Of a stretch of 64,000 nucleotides of DNA, positions 29,713 through 39,370 are shown in pieces. The notes under the pieces are model-generated. The model made no database searches. It was not told the DNA's origin and saw only the letters and a list, made by a program, of their open reading frames with translations. Positions within the stretch are counted from its first letter, which is position 1. Each line of letters opens with the position of its first letter. This DNA is from Methanosarcina sp. ERenArc_MAG2 (GTDB lineage: Archaea > Halobacteriota > Methanosarcinia > Methanosarcinales > Methanosarcinaceae). The DNA lies in the NCBI GenBank assembly GCA_023955635.1, contig JAMXHR010000002.1:310001-374000 (forward strand). Direction: 5' to 3'. A program made the position numbers and the translations under genes.

Positions 29713-29788
29713 GGAGGATTTGGGCTGAAAGAAGAGGTTTTTGATAAAACTTTTTCAGAAAAAGTTTTTGCTTTTAAGGGGAATTAGG

Positions 29789-30337
29789 TTGAAAGAAGGG
29801 GAAGCTGCCGAAGAAAACATAACAGAAGAAGAAGTGGACAAAGTCTACAGGCGTTTGAATGCCCAGGTTGAAAAGTCTGGCTATCACCTCAACCCTGATG
29901 TTGAGTTCACAAAGGATCTTGTGCGAGGATTGCTCGCCAATGAGCAGCGGTATGGCTACTGGTCCTGCCCGTGCAGGCTTTCTGCTAATAATCTGGAAGA
30001 AGACCTGGATATTGTCTGTCCCTGTTATTACAGAGATCCTGACCTGAACGATTACGGGGCCTGTTACTGTGCCCTCTATGTTTCCGACGATGTTATCCGA
30101 GGAGAAAGAGAAGTGGAATCGATTCCTGAAAGGCGTCCTCCTCGCGAGGAGAGAGACGCTGCCAGAGTTGAAGAAAAGAAAAGAACGGAGATGATGGAAA
30201 CTATGGAGTTTTCAGGGGAACTTTCAAAGCCGGTATGGAGATGTAAGGTCTGCGGATATCTCTGTGCCATGGACGAACCGCCTGGGGTCTGTCCTATCTG
30301 TAAAGCGAAAAAGGAAAGATTTGAACGGTTTATGTAA
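29789..30337 (+). CDS. Ferredoxin:thioredoxin (disulfide) reductase catalytic domain fused to rubredoxin
   Basis: About 182 residues. The FTR catalytic beta-subunit cysteines are visible as CPCR, CPCYYRD and CYCALYV (about residues 60-95), binding a 4Fe-4S cluster next to a redox disulfide. A charged linker leads to a rubredoxin-like knuckle domain ([10 protein letters not shown] and CPICKAKK). This is the architecture of the Methanosarcina ferredoxin:disulfide reductase, which passes electrons from ferredoxin to thioredoxin/glutaredoxin-type proteins. The start is uncertain: TTG 29789 is preferred; TTG 29741 is in frame. Downstream of glutaredoxin in one probable operon. Confidence 0.88.
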   Translation: MKEGEAAEENITEEEVDKVYRRLNAQVEKSGYHLNPDVEFTKDLVRGLLANEQRYGYWSCPCRLSANNLEEDLDIVCPCYYRDPDLNDYGACYCALYVSDDVIRGEREVESIPERRPPREERDAARVEEKKRTEMMETMEFSGELSKPVWRCKVCGYLCAMDEPPGVCPICKAKKERFERFM

Positions 30338-30647
30338 GTTTCAGCAAATGAAATTTCCGTAAATTTTTTCCCTTTCTAATTTTCTTTCACTTTTGTTCTC
30401 TTTTATCACATATTTCTGAATTCAGGTTTTTCTGGATCACTTATTATTGGCAGGCTGGCTTCGAGTCTGTCAGCTAAATTCTTATAACCTTAGTTCCCAA
30501 ATATTAAGCGCATATGTATAGTACTGGAAATATGCGAGGTCAATAGATCACGATTTTGAAATAATGTTACTAAGATTCTGTGCTTAAATTTAAGCGCATA
30601 CTCCGATATCAAGAGAAGTTTATGTGCCTTAAAATGCGGAACTTAGG
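30338..30647. other. Intergenic region, nothing firm
   Basis: No gene. TTAAGCGCATA occurs twice (about 30506 and 30590), perhaps the ends of a further small element. Confidence 0.35.
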
Positions 30648-30911
30648 TTATAACTGACTTTCCGCAGATGTCCTTTCAATTTTCATAATTTTTCCTGCTA
30701 TCGTTTTTTCTGAAAACCGACTTGGTTACTCAAAATGTGTTTTTGAATTTTTTCCAAAACTTTCGACCTTTTGCCTTCATTTAGAACTTATAGCAGCCAT
30801 TTTCTTAAGCTTCAGTAAAGATAATAACTGCAAATTTTCGAATATTTCTCCAAAAACGATAACAGGAAAAATGTTATTTTTTTGAAGACATCTGCGGAAA
30901 GTCAGTTATAA
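30648..30911. mobile_element. 264-bp MITE with perfect 25-bp terminal inverted repeats
   Basis: The ends 30648-30672 (TTATAACTGACTTTCCGCAG...) and 30887-30911 are exact reverse complements, and similarity between the arms continues for about 25 more bases (TTTTTCCTG-TATCGTTTTT). The interior has no coding capacity. It ends four bases before the stop codon of a gene fragment on the other strand. Confidence 0.85.
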
Positions 30912-30914
30912 GCA

Positions 30915-31250
30915 TTATAAGGGATATTTTTGGAAGAATTTGATGATATCTATTTTTAACTTTATGTCTAACTCTGATTTCGAGAGTGCTTCAGAAAACA
31001 TAATCCCAAATTTCTTTGAAACTTTTAAAGACCAGTCGGCACATCCTGCACCAAGACATTTGGGAAAAATGCATTACCTGTATCCTTCATAAATACATTT
31101 TCATTGAATTTTTCTTTTAAGCTATTAATATCATATCTGTCATCATAAGATGGTTCTTCTTGTTGCCATTTTGGTTTAAAGTGCACTAGTGTCGAGTCAA
31201 CAGCAAAATGTCGTATAAAATCAATTGCAACTATTCAGAATCGTTAAATC
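30915..31250 (-). pseudogene. Gene fragment of unknown family (about 105 residues)
   Basis: After one T is added near 31071-31075 the frame reads AIDFIRHFAVDSTLVHFKPKW... KDTGNAFFPKCLGAGCADWSLKVSKKFG... to a stop at 30915. It lacks a start; in-frame stops precede it. I do not recognise the family. The cysteine pair KCLGAGCADW is the only notable motif. Bounded by one MITE and overlapping the end of another inverted repeat, it looks like a remnant. Confidence 0.5.
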
Positions 31251-31276
31251 TTTGAGGATTGACGCGACACTAGATC
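31187..31276. repeat. Short element with CTAGTGTCG-type inverted ends
   Basis: CTAGTGTCGAGTCAA (31187-31201) and TTGACGCGACACTAG (about 31260-31274) are inverse copies with one mismatch, about 88 bp apart end to end. It could be a MITE or the relic of an insertion sequence. Confidence 0.55.
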
Positions 31277-31545
31277 TGGTGATCATCTTCTAACAAACTT
31301 TTGGGTTGAATTCTTTTTTATATAATCTTTGACATAACACTCGGTGGGGAGGAACAACTGAGTTTGAGAAATTAGTGGATACCTGAATCTGGGGATTAAC
31401 TCATTAATGCCAGATTGAGGAGTCTATATAAGGTATATGGTGAGGTCGTGTAGGTTGCTGAGCTTCCTGACATGGAGTAAACCAACACCTTATGTCAGCA
31501 AAGAATTCCACGGCAAATAAAACAAAAATATGGGGGAAATATTAA

Positions 31546-31752
31546 ATGCAACAACCAAGTTCTACTGAAAATGTGCAGAACGTTTGTGGAAATATAAAAT
31601 TTCCTGCAACGAAGAAACAAATTCTGGAAGAAGCTAGAAAAAGTAACATGGGCAGCGATGTAATAAATGCTCTTGAGAGTTGTCCAGACAGGCAATACAA
31701 CAGCTGTGATGATGTAATGCAGCAATGCAAAGGCAAAATGATGAATCGGTAA
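31546..31752 (+). CDS. DUF2795 family protein
   Basis: 68 residues. The core VCGNIKFPATKKQILEEARKSNMGSDVINALESCPDRQYNSCDDVM matches the DUF2795 helical domain (FP-x-K/R start, LP/CPDR-x-Y end). A GGGGG site precedes ATG 31546 (TGGGGGAAATATTAA), nearly the same leader as the DUF2795 gene at 33057. Function unknown; small, probably cytoplasmic. Intact. Confidence 0.78.
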   Translation: MQQPSSTENVQNVCGNIKFPATKKQILEEARKSNMGSDVINALESCPDRQYNSCDDVMQQCKGKMMNR

Positions 31753-31822
31753 AGCAAAATAATACCTGGACCCCAAGAGACAATTTATCAAGAGAAATTC
31801 AAGCCAGATTGAAAAGTCTATT

Positions 31823-31913
31823 GGCTCATTCCAAAACCAATTTTATTTCATATCAATAAGAGTTTCAGAATTACCCTGTTATCGGAAGCTCTATTGGTCA
31901 TTCGGAATGAGCC
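31823..31913. mobile_element. 91-bp MITE with GGCTCATTCC inverted ends
   Basis: Perfect 10-bp terminal inverted repeats GGCTCATTCC/GGAATGAGCC. Its left 45 bases (CCAAAACCAATTTTATT...) are the reverse complement of the right part of the element at 33741-33869, so the two are related families. Confidence 0.65.
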
Positions 31914-32118
31914 CATTTTAAACTGTTTCTTCTGTTTTTCTCAATAAACGAGAAACACTGCTATCAACACTAACATTTTAAATATTTTGTTTAATCTTTA
32001 TACATAAGATTATTTGAGGTTTTGCCATTTCCTGTAAAATTCCTTATTTTCCAATAATATTTGACAATAAAGTTTATTACTTTGGGAGTGCGGAGGGTCA
32101 CGAATACCCTATCCTTTA

Positions 32119-32266
32119 GAGGCTGTCCGACAATTCAATTTCAGGGCAAAAACATGTGAAAAATCAGGCATATAAAGCCTTTAAACTGAAAAAAAGGAAT
32201 TGGATTATTACTGGTAGTAATTGTCGGACAGCCTGTTTAGGGTGGGGTGGCCGCATGCAATTTGAT
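32119..32266. mobile_element. MITE with GGCTGTCCGACAATT ends, copy 1
   Basis: Inverted ends GGCTGTCCGACAATT at 32121 and 32219-32233, plus a shared 30-base flank containing TTTAGGGTGGGGTGGCCGC. The whole unit recurs inverted at 59453-59600. Non-coding interior. Confidence 0.8.
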
Positions 32267-32841
32267 TTGGGCAGTGGAATTGCCTAAAGGCCAATTTAGC
32301 ACCCGTGATCAAAGTCACACTTGAGCCTTCGAGAGCAATTCACGGATTAGTTTTCTGACGGTTTTGAAAAACCAAAATAGGGACAACCTTACTGCCCAAG
32401 ATAAAGAGGGAGTCAATGCCCAAAAAAGAAAGGTGAAGAGTACTTTCATGTAGTTGTGCATGTTATTCAAAGAATATCATGTTCGTTTTCTGTCTGGTAT
32501 ATTCTTTAACCTTGCTTGGATCTCTTTTAATAAGTTCACTTCCCCAACAGGTAATTCCAAAATCAGGTAATTATTACTTTCTTATTTTGTCTCCTATCTC
32601 CATTCAGTTATTTGTGGCATCTGTGCATTGATATTCTACTTGAGTTAAATGTAGCACAGAGGAGGACAGGTTACCAGATAATTTGTTTGAGAAATCAGGA
32701 GATTTATTAGTCTCCTGATTTTCAAGTAAAACGGGAGATACCTTGCCTTAAAGGAGAATGTAATATTCTAAATTTTGAAGTTCAGCAGGACCGACTTTAA
32801 GATTTGTCTCCCATTTGACAAGTTAATGCTTTAGAACAAAA
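32267..32841. other. Intergenic region, nothing recognised
   Basis: No gene or RNA recognised. A short inverted stretch around 32698-32724 (GGAGA/TCTCC) could be a transcript end. Confidence 0.35.
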
Positions 32842-33057
32842 TTATCGTCTATGGAGTTCCTTGGCAACTTCATTAGCGCTTTTGTATTCCTTATCCGGAA
32901 GCATACCAATATCCTCCAGTATATCCTGGGTTGCTCCACTCTTCCTTGTTTGCTCAATAATGTTGTCTCTATTTGCAGGATATTTTATATTTTTTAATAT
33001 TTCCTGAGTTTCCTTAGGAAGGTCTAGAATACTTTCGCTTTTACTCCCAACTTCCAT
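32842..33057 (-). CDS. DUF2795 family protein
   Basis: 71 residues: ILKNIKYPANRDNIIEQTRKSGATQDILEDIGMLPDKEYKSANEVAKEL, the DUF2795 core with a charged C-terminus (LHRR). The leader AAGGGGGAAATATT is shared with the gene at 31546. Part of a three-copy cluster with a decayed third member directly upstream. Function unknown. Confidence 0.78.
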   Translation of the reverse strand: MEVGSKSESILDLPKETQEILKNIKYPANRDNIIEQTRKSGATQDILEDIGMLPDKEYKSANEVAKELHRR

Positions 33058-33079
33058 AATATTTCCCCCTTACTCCAGT

Positions 33080-33290
33080 TTAGTTTCCTTTAAATTCCTT
33101 AGCGACATCTGCAGCGTTTATGTACTCCTTTTCCGGAAGATTTTTGATTTCATCTTAATACATCCCCGCTTGCACAGTGCTACATTGCATGCATAATAAA
33201 TCCCTTTTCTCTGCAAGGTACTCTATATCTTTCAAAACTTCCTGAGCAGAAGCCTACCTTGTTTTGCAAAATTTTCCCTATTTGTTGTAT
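33080..33290 (-). pseudogene. DUF2795 family protein, decayed copy
   Basis: Reverse-strand pieces VLKDIEYLAEKRDLL and, after a stop, LPEKEYINAADVAKEFKGN match the two ends of the DUF2795 domain. The middle is altered and contains an in-frame TAA; no start is evident. Confidence 0.6.
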
Positions 33291-33494
33291 TTCATTTCGT
33301 TTGCTTACTGACAGGCAATACACGTATACTACCTATCAGAAGGTCTCCTAGAAGGTATATTACTTCTTACACACCTACCTTTTTTCAGGTAGCTATTGCT
33401 TTCTCGCTTGGTTGCTACCTTCAATTTAGTAGTATATCAATAATTATATAAAAATTAATTCAAACCAAAAGTTTGTCAGCAGATGACTTTTTCG

Positions 33495-33643
33495 GGTTCC
33501 GTTGCAAAAAAATATTTTTGCAATTTGATACTATAATTCTCACCTTTATGTATCATTTTCTCCCGAATGAAAAGGATTAACTTTCCGAATTGTGATGGTT
33601 TTTACTGATTTTGTGAAAAAGCCAGATTTTTTGCAACGGAACC
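33495..33643. mobile_element. 149-bp MITE with GGTTCCGTTGCAAAAAA ends
   Basis: Perfect inverted ends of 17-18 bp (GGTTCCGTTGCAAAAAA/TTTTTTGCAACGGAACC). Non-coding interior. The ends resemble those of full insertion sequences, so a transposase in the same genome could mobilise it. Confidence 0.75.
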
Positions 33644-33740
33644 ATAAATATGGACAGTTAATAAAAAATCCTGGGTAGACTATAGACTCTTAAATATAGT
33701 CAAACAGGGCGAGTTACCCATTGGACAGATTTAATCAATG

Positions 33741-33869
33741 AGCTTATCCCAAAACTCAAAATTACATCTCTAAATTTCGAATTTGGAATTATCAATCGAG
33801 TATCTGATAATGAAAAACATTTCTGAAACTCTTATTGATTTTAGAATAAAATTGGTTTTGGGATAAACT
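33741..33869. mobile_element. 129-bp MITE with AGYTTATCCCAAAAC ends
   Basis: Imperfect inverted ends AGCTTATCCCAAAAC and GTTTTGGGATAAACT. The right half is related to the left half of the 31823 element. A further partial end (GGGTTTTGGGATAAACC) follows at 33879-33895. Confidence 0.55.
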
Positions 33870-33976
33870 TAATAACAATGGGTTTTGGGATAAACCTGAT
33901 GAAATCTATCGATTGGAATTCCTGTCAACTTGCTATTCAGATATTTTTCATTACTTTTCCAGCTTTTTTCACTTTT

Positions 33977-36397
33977 TTACTGTTTTCCCAGTTTCTGTTC
34001 AGTTTCCAGAACCTTAAGGGTGATCTTCATAACCGAATCCGGATTAAGGGAAATTGATTCTATCCCCTCTTTTACCAGGAACTCAGCAATCTCAGGGAAG
34101 TCGCTTGGAGCCTGTCCGCAAATGCCGCTGTGCCTCCCATTTCGCTTTGCTCCCTGCACAGCCATTGCCATTATTTTCATGACTCCCGGGTCCCGCTCAT
34201 CGAATTCTGCGGCAAGCATTTCCGAATCCCTGTCAACGCCGAGGGTTAGCTGGGTCAGATCATTTGAGCCTATGGAAAAGCCGTCGAAAAATTTGCTAAA
34301 TTCGTCTATAAGGAGAACGTTATTGGGAATCTCACACATGACATAGACCTGCAGTCCGTTTTCTCCTCTTTTGAGCCCATTTTTCTCCATTTCGGCGATC
34401 ACTTTTCGCGCTTCCTCAAGAGTCCTGCAGAAGGGAATCATAAGAATAATATTTGTAAGCCCCATTTGTTCCCTGGCTTTTTTCATAGCTCTGCACTCAA
34501 GGGCGAAACCTTCCCTGTAACGCTCATCAAAATAGCGGGAAGCTCCTCTGAACCCTATCATAGGGTTGCTTTCCTCCATTTCAAAGTAGCTACCCCCAAG
34601 AAGGCTTGCATACTCATTGGTCTTGAAATCGCTCATGCGGACTACAACCGGCTTCGGATAGAAAGCCGCGGCAATAGTTCCAACTCCCTGGGCAAGCTGC
34701 TCGACAAAATATTCTCCTTTATTGTAGCCTCTGGTAAGCTTTTCGATTTCCCTGAGCACCTTAGGTTCTTTGACCCTTTCAGGATGCACAAGAGCCATCG
34801 GATGGAGCTTGATATAGCTGGTAATGATAAACTCCAGCCTCGCAAGCCCTATTCCGTCATTAGGGATCATAGAAAAGCCAAAGGCTTCTTCAGGGTTTCC
34901 AAGATTCATCATAATCTCGGTTTTCGGGCGTTTCAGGTTTTTGAGGCTCAGGGTATCTTTATGAAAAGGAAGAATACCATCATATACAAGCCCGTCCTCT
35001 CCTTCGGCACAGCTCACGGTGATATCCCTGCCTGTTTCAAGGACCTCGGTTGCATTGCCTGCTCCTACGACTGCGGGAACTCCGAGTTCCCGGCTGACAA
35101 TAGCTGCATGGCAGGTCCTTCCTCCTTTGTTCGTGACAATTGCGGCTGCCGTTTTCATGACAGGTTCCCAGTCCGGAGTCGTGGTGTCCGCAATAAGGAT
35201 TTCTCCTGGTTTAAAAGAGGGCAGATCCGAAATATCAGTAATCACATGAGCTTTTCCGGAAGCAATTTTATCTCCCACGCTCCTGCCTCTTGCAAGGACA
35301 TTTGATTTTTCTTCAAGTACATAGGTCTCCAGAACATCTTTGCTCTTCTGGGACTGCACAGTCTCCGGTCTTGCCTGTACTATAAAGAGTTCACCTGTTA
35401 TGCCGTCCTTTGCCCATTCTATGTCCATGGGTCTGGGTTCCTTATACTTGTTAGAGTAGTGGTCTTCTATAGCAATCGCGTATTCTGCAAGTTTGAGTAC
35501 TTCGTCATCATCAATACAGAAGCGCAGCCGATCAGCCTCAGGAACTTCCACATTCCGGGTGAGCACCTTTGAATCACCGCGCCCGTAGATCATTTTAATT
35601 TCCTTGCTCCCTACCTTTTTCTGGATAATCGGCTTGTATCCTGCCTTGAAAGTCGTCTTGAAAACATAGAACTCATCGGGATTGACCTGTCCCTGAACGA
35701 TATTCTCTCCGAGCCCGTATGTACCCGTAATAAAGACCACGTCTCTGAAACCGGTTTCCGTGTCAAGGGTAAAAATAACCCCGCTTGAAGCCAGATCCGA
35801 CCTGACCATTTTCATGATTCCTATGGAAAGTCCCACTTTGAAATGGTCGAATTTATTGGTTACGCGGTAGGAAATAGCCCTGTCCGTAAAAAGCGAGGCA
35901 AAACAGCGTATGCATGCATCCCTAAGTCCTGGATAGCCCCGGATATTCAGATAAGTCTCCTGCTGGCCCGCAAATGAAGCAGTTGGAAGATCTTCAGCTG
36001 TTGCCGAACTCCGTACAGCTACATCCGTATCCTCTCCATACTGTTTGCAGAGGCGATCATATCCGGTTTTGATCTCTTCCCAGAGATCATCCGGGATTCC
36101 TGCCTCAAGGATCAGGTCTCTTACATTCTTACCCCTTTTTGCAAGTTCTGCAACATCCGCAGTATCCAGCCCTTCCAGTGTTTTTTTGAGTTTCTCCAGA
36201 ATCCCTCCGGCTTTAAGGGTATGCCAGTAAGCTTCAGCAGTGACTGAAAAGCCGTTAGGGATCTTTACTCCCTTCGAAGTGAGTTCCCTGTACATCTCCC
36301 CAAGAGAAGCATTCTTCCCGCCCACCAGCGGGACATCATCAATCGTGGTTTCTTCAAACCAGCGGATGTACTTGCTTTTATTCTCAGACATTTCCAC
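33977..36397 (-). CDS. ppsA: Phosphoenolpyruvate synthase (pyruvate, water dikinase)
   Basis: Converts pyruvate, ATP and water to PEP, AMP and phosphate; in methanogens the route from pyruvate into gluconeogenesis. 806 residues, the usual length. Order: N-terminal ATP-grasp nucleotide-binding domain (VGGKNASLGEM, AVRSSATAEDLPTASFAGQQ), central phosphohistidine domain (GGRTCHAAIVSRELGVPAVVG, catalytic His), C-terminal PEP/pyruvate TIM-barrel (GLARLEFI, VYVMCEIPNN, SIGSNDLTQLTLGVDRD, GICGQAPSD with the catalytic Cys). The start is GTG 36397 or ATG 36391 behind AAAGGGGAT. Single gene, no visible partner. Confidence 0.96.
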   Translation of the reverse strand: MEMSENKSKYIRWFEETTIDDVPLVGGKNASLGEMYRELTSKGVKIPNGFSVTAEAYWHTLKAGGILEKLKKTLEGLDTADVAELAKRGKNVRDLILEAGIPDDLWEEIKTGYDRLCKQYGEDTDVAVRSSATAEDLPTASFAGQQETYLNIRGYPGLRDACIRCFASLFTDRAISYRVTNKFDHFKVGLSIGIMKMVRSDLASSGVIFTLDTETGFRDVVFITGTYGLGENIVQGQVNPDEFYVFKTTFKAGYKPIIQKKVGSKEIKMIYGRGDSKVLTRNVEVPEADRLRFCIDDDEVLKLAEYAIAIEDHYSNKYKEPRPMDIEWAKDGITGELFIVQARPETVQSQKSKDVLETYVLEEKSNVLARGRSVGDKIASGKAHVITDISDLPSFKPGEILIADTTTPDWEPVMKTAAAIVTNKGGRTCHAAIVSRELGVPAVVGAGNATEVLETGRDITVSCAEGEDGLVYDGILPFHKDTLSLKNLKRPKTEIMMNLGNPEEAFGFSMIPNDGIGLARLEFIITSYIKLHPMALVHPERVKEPKVLREIEKLTRGYNKGEYFVEQLAQGVGTIAAAFYPKPVVVRMSDFKTNEYASLLGGSYFEMEESNPMIGFRGASRYFDERYREGFALECRAMKKAREQMGLTNIILMIPFCRTLEEARKVIAEMEKNGLKRGENGLQVYVMCEIPNNVLLIDEFSKFFDGFSIGSNDLTQLTLGVDRDSEMLAAEFDERDPGVMKIMAMAVQGAKRNGRHSGICGQAPSDFPEIAEFLVKEGIESISLNPDSVMKITLKVLETEQKLGKQ

Positions 36398-36721
36398 GAA
36401 ATCCCCTTTAAAATAATTTTATGTAATCTAAAAAGTGAGGTAATACATTTGACTTATAATGGAAAACTTTGTAAGTTCGCCCCGCTCTGGACAGAAAACT
36501 CCGTATCAAATTTGGTCCCAATTATAATTATGCGTTAATGAAAGAAATGATTTTGCTTTGGGAGATGAACAGTTGAACCATGGAAAAGAGATTAAAAATT
36601 AGAATTACTCATTGAATCTTTCGGAAAAATTTACGATATGATTTTAAAGTTAACATTGCCCATTATCCAATTGTAGAAATGGTTTGAATTTTAAGACACG
36701 CTCTAAGTCCATGTTATCAAT
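36398..36721. other. Intergenic region upstream of ppsA
   Basis: No gene. On the reverse strand a TATA-like element can be drawn near 36445-36455; otherwise nothing recognised. Confidence 0.35.
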
Positions 36722-37170
36722 TTATAGTTTACCAAAATCTATATCGTAGCCTGCTACTTTTAGCTCTTTAGCAAGAGCAAGTTTCCAACCACTATTTGAA
36801 TCATAAGGAGTATACAAGCTTCCAAAGATGTCAGATGGAAATTCAAAATTTTCTTCAGTTTTAAGTAGAGCACAAACATTTTCTCCCCCAAGTTTCCCAA
36901 GAAAATAACCAAGTTCTAAAATCACGTTTTGCCGGGCTCTATAACTCGCAGATTCTGGTTCCTGATCTGCTTTATAACCTTTATCGTCGGGAGAAAGGAG
37001 GACTACAGCAAAAGATACATTTTCAGAGCAAGTTTCAAACTTTTCAATGATTGTTTTCCCACGATTTGCCTGCTCGTGTAAGATAATTGGCTCAAGGCCG
37101 ATGTTTTTTAATGTCCGAGCTACTGCTTCTTTCATCCCCTCGTCATGACCGTGAACAACAAAAATCTGAT

Positions 37171-38465
37171 TAGTATTCGTAACAAAATAGATTGAGTATT
37201 TTTTTATATAAGTTAATCCTATTTGGTCTATATGCTTGAGGAAATTATTTCCAAAAAATATAACTTGCTAAAACCTTTTCTTGATGAAAAAAGCAAACGT
37301 TTATTTGCAGCTGCAGAAGCGCTTAGTATTGGCAAAGGCAACATCAGCATAGTTTCTCGTGCAACTGGTATTTCTGAAAATACAATTAAAAAAGGTTGCA
37401 CTGAACTGGAAAGTGGCAAATCTCTTTCTGATGATAAAATACGTGCTCCTGGAGGAGGTCGTAAAAAGATTGTTGAGAAAGACCCTACTCTTTTGTCCGA
37501 TCTTGAGGCACTTATTGAACCAACAAGTCGTGGGGATCCGGAATCTCCTTTACTCTGGACTTGTAAAAGTCTTCGAAATATAGCAGGGGAACTTCAGAAT
37601 ATCGGACATAAAGTAAGCCATACAAGAGTTGCGGATATGCTTCACATGCTTGGTTACAGTTTACAAGCGAATAAGAAAACCATAGAAGGAACTGAGCATC
37701 CTGATCGTGACAAACAATTTGAGCATATAAGTGAAAAATGTAAAATATTTCAAGGTGAACATCAGCCTGTAATCTCAGTAGATACTAAAAAGAAAGAGTT
37801 AATCGGAAATTTCAAGAATGTTGGCCGTGAATTGCGTCCAAAAAAAGATCCAATACTTGTCAATGTATATGATTTTAAGGATAAAGAACTGGGAAAGGTA
37901 AATCCATATGGGGTATACGACATTGCTAATAATGAGGGATGGGTAAACGTCGGCATAGATCATGATACAGCGTCTTTTGCAGTTGAAAGTATACGTAGAT
38001 GGTGGAATCTAATGGGGTGTAAATCATATCCTGATGCAAAAAAACTTTTAATTACTGCAGATTGTGGGGGAAGCAATGGATCAAGAGTAAAATTGTGGAA
38101 AACAGAATTACAAAAATTAACGGATGAAATCGGATTGGAGATTTCGGTTTGCCACTTTCCTCCAGGTACAAGTAAATGGAATAAAATAGAGCATAGACTA
38201 TTTTCTCAGATTACTCTTAATTGGAGAGGAAAACCACTAACAAGCTATGAAGTAGTTGTAAACCTTATTGCAGCAACAACTACATCAAAAGGGCTTGAAG
38301 TAAAATGCATGTTAGACACGAATAAGTATCCAACAGGAATTAAAATCGAAAAAAACAGGTTGAAAAATTGGGCATTATACTTGATGAGTTTCACGGAGAA
38401 TGGAATTACACATTCAAACCAAAGAATGGAGTGAGTTAATTAAATTATTTTGTGACGAGCCCTTA
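37171..38465 (+). mobile_element. ISAzo13-family insertion sequence
   Basis: Carries one transposase gene. Ends of about 20 bp are imperfect inverse copies (CGTAACAAAATA left, TATTTTGTGACG right), each next to a TA dinucleotide, consistent with TA target duplication. Removal leaves a frame that reads through the interrupted TIR-like gene (apart from one homopolymer slip), which supports the boundaries. Confidence 0.75.
37232..38434 (+). CDS. ISAzo13-family transposase
   Basis: About 400 residues of the DDE type. N-terminal helix-turn-helix (NISIVSRATGISENTIKKG), the family segment APGGGRKKIVEKDP, a second DNA-binding part (LRNIAGELQNIGHKVSHTRVADML), and the catalytic core: first Asp in ISVDTKKKELIGNFKN, second in LLITADCGGSNGSR, Glu in KWNKIEHRLFSQI. 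Frame intact, so it may be active. Start ATG 37232 preferred over TTG 37223. A distant relative lies at 60123. Confidence 0.88.
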   Translation: MLEEIISKKYNLLKPFLDEKSKRLFAAAEALSIGKGNISIVSRATGISENTIKKGCTELESGKSLSDDKIRAPGGGRKKIVEKDPTLLSDLEALIEPTSRGDPESPLLWTCKSLRNIAGELQNIGHKVSHTRVADMLHMLGYSLQANKKTIEGTEHPDRDKQFEHISEKCKIFQGEHQPVISVDTKKKELIGNFKNVGRELRPKKDPILVNVYDFKDKELGKVNPYGVYDIANNEGWVNVGIDHDTASFAVESIRRWWNLMGCKSYPDAKKLLITADCGGSNGSRVKLWKTELQKLTDEIGLEISVCHFPPGTSKWNKIEHRLFSQITLNWRGKPLTSYEVVVNLIAATTTSKGLEVKCMLDTNKYPTGIKIEKNRLKNWALYLMSFTENGITHSNQRME

Positions 38466-39152
38466 GTCTTAGGTTTTACCTCTTCCATTTTTTCGCCGAA
38501 TTTCTTTTTTTATATCCAGGCTCTCTTTTAATGAGATCATCAGTAACATCTTTCCCTTCCTTAGTCACGAGCCACTCATTTGAGATTTGTGGCGCTCCAA
38601 TTTTTGGTCTTTTTGCTCGAATAATAGGTATCAATTTTGAAGAGTTCAACTCTGTTTTATTGATTCTGATTCTCTCAATATCATCTGAAGTAATTGTTTT
38701 CCCATTAACAAAGATATTCTCATCATTTTCATAAGGGGTTATAAATTGACTGCAAAGTTTTTCTTCACTCAAATCGAGCTTTAATTCACCAAGAATGTCA
38801 GATTTCTGCGTAATTCTAACGTGGTAGTACACCGTAGACCGAAGGTGCATCTCCTCAATTTCCTTTGCATTCATACTCTCATTGCTGTTGTTTATTTGCT
38901 TAAAACACCTGCCCTGGAAGGGCACTAAACTTTCAGCCGTAATAATTGGTTTTTGTATATTTTCCTCCTCAACGGGAGATAACTGTCTTAATTTCCCAAG
39001 TTTAGGCTTGAGGATTCGTCTTTGATAAGTAAGATATGCATAAAGATCATCATAACCCTGATTTGTATCGAGTGTATAATAGGTTGCTCCTTTAAGCACT
39101 ATAGGAATATGATCTACATCTTTGGGAGAAAATACCACTGGAATAAACTTTT

Positions 39153-39370
39153 TATTTCAGTCGAATACCCCGCTAGCTTGCTGCGGGGATGGAAAACTTC
39201 CCCGGTAACCGTTGATGATAATATTATTTATCAATCCCATTTTTCGATTGTTAACTTCTGCTAGAACTAAACCTATTAGGTTTATTGTCTTTTTTTACGG
39301 AATTTCGAGCGGTGGCGCGAACATACCCCGTTGCTTGCAGCAGGGTGCGCCAGCGCAAATTTGATTTTTA
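39153..39370. mobile_element. IS200/IS605-derived MITE, copy 2
   Basis: Same end hairpins and interior as the 8709 copy, roughly 90 percent alike by eye. Inserted in the SEFIR domain, between codons for AKNQ and KFIPV. Frame continuity on both sides fixes the junctions within a few bases. Confidence 0.85.

Noticed and set aside
31495..31791. Reverse-strand frames opposite the DUF2795 gene
   Set aside because: Shadows of the forward gene, which has a good ribosome binding site and domain match.
34466..35305. 279-codon forward frame inside ppsA
   Set aside because: Long because of codon bias on the opposite strand; translates to no known family while ppsA is certain.
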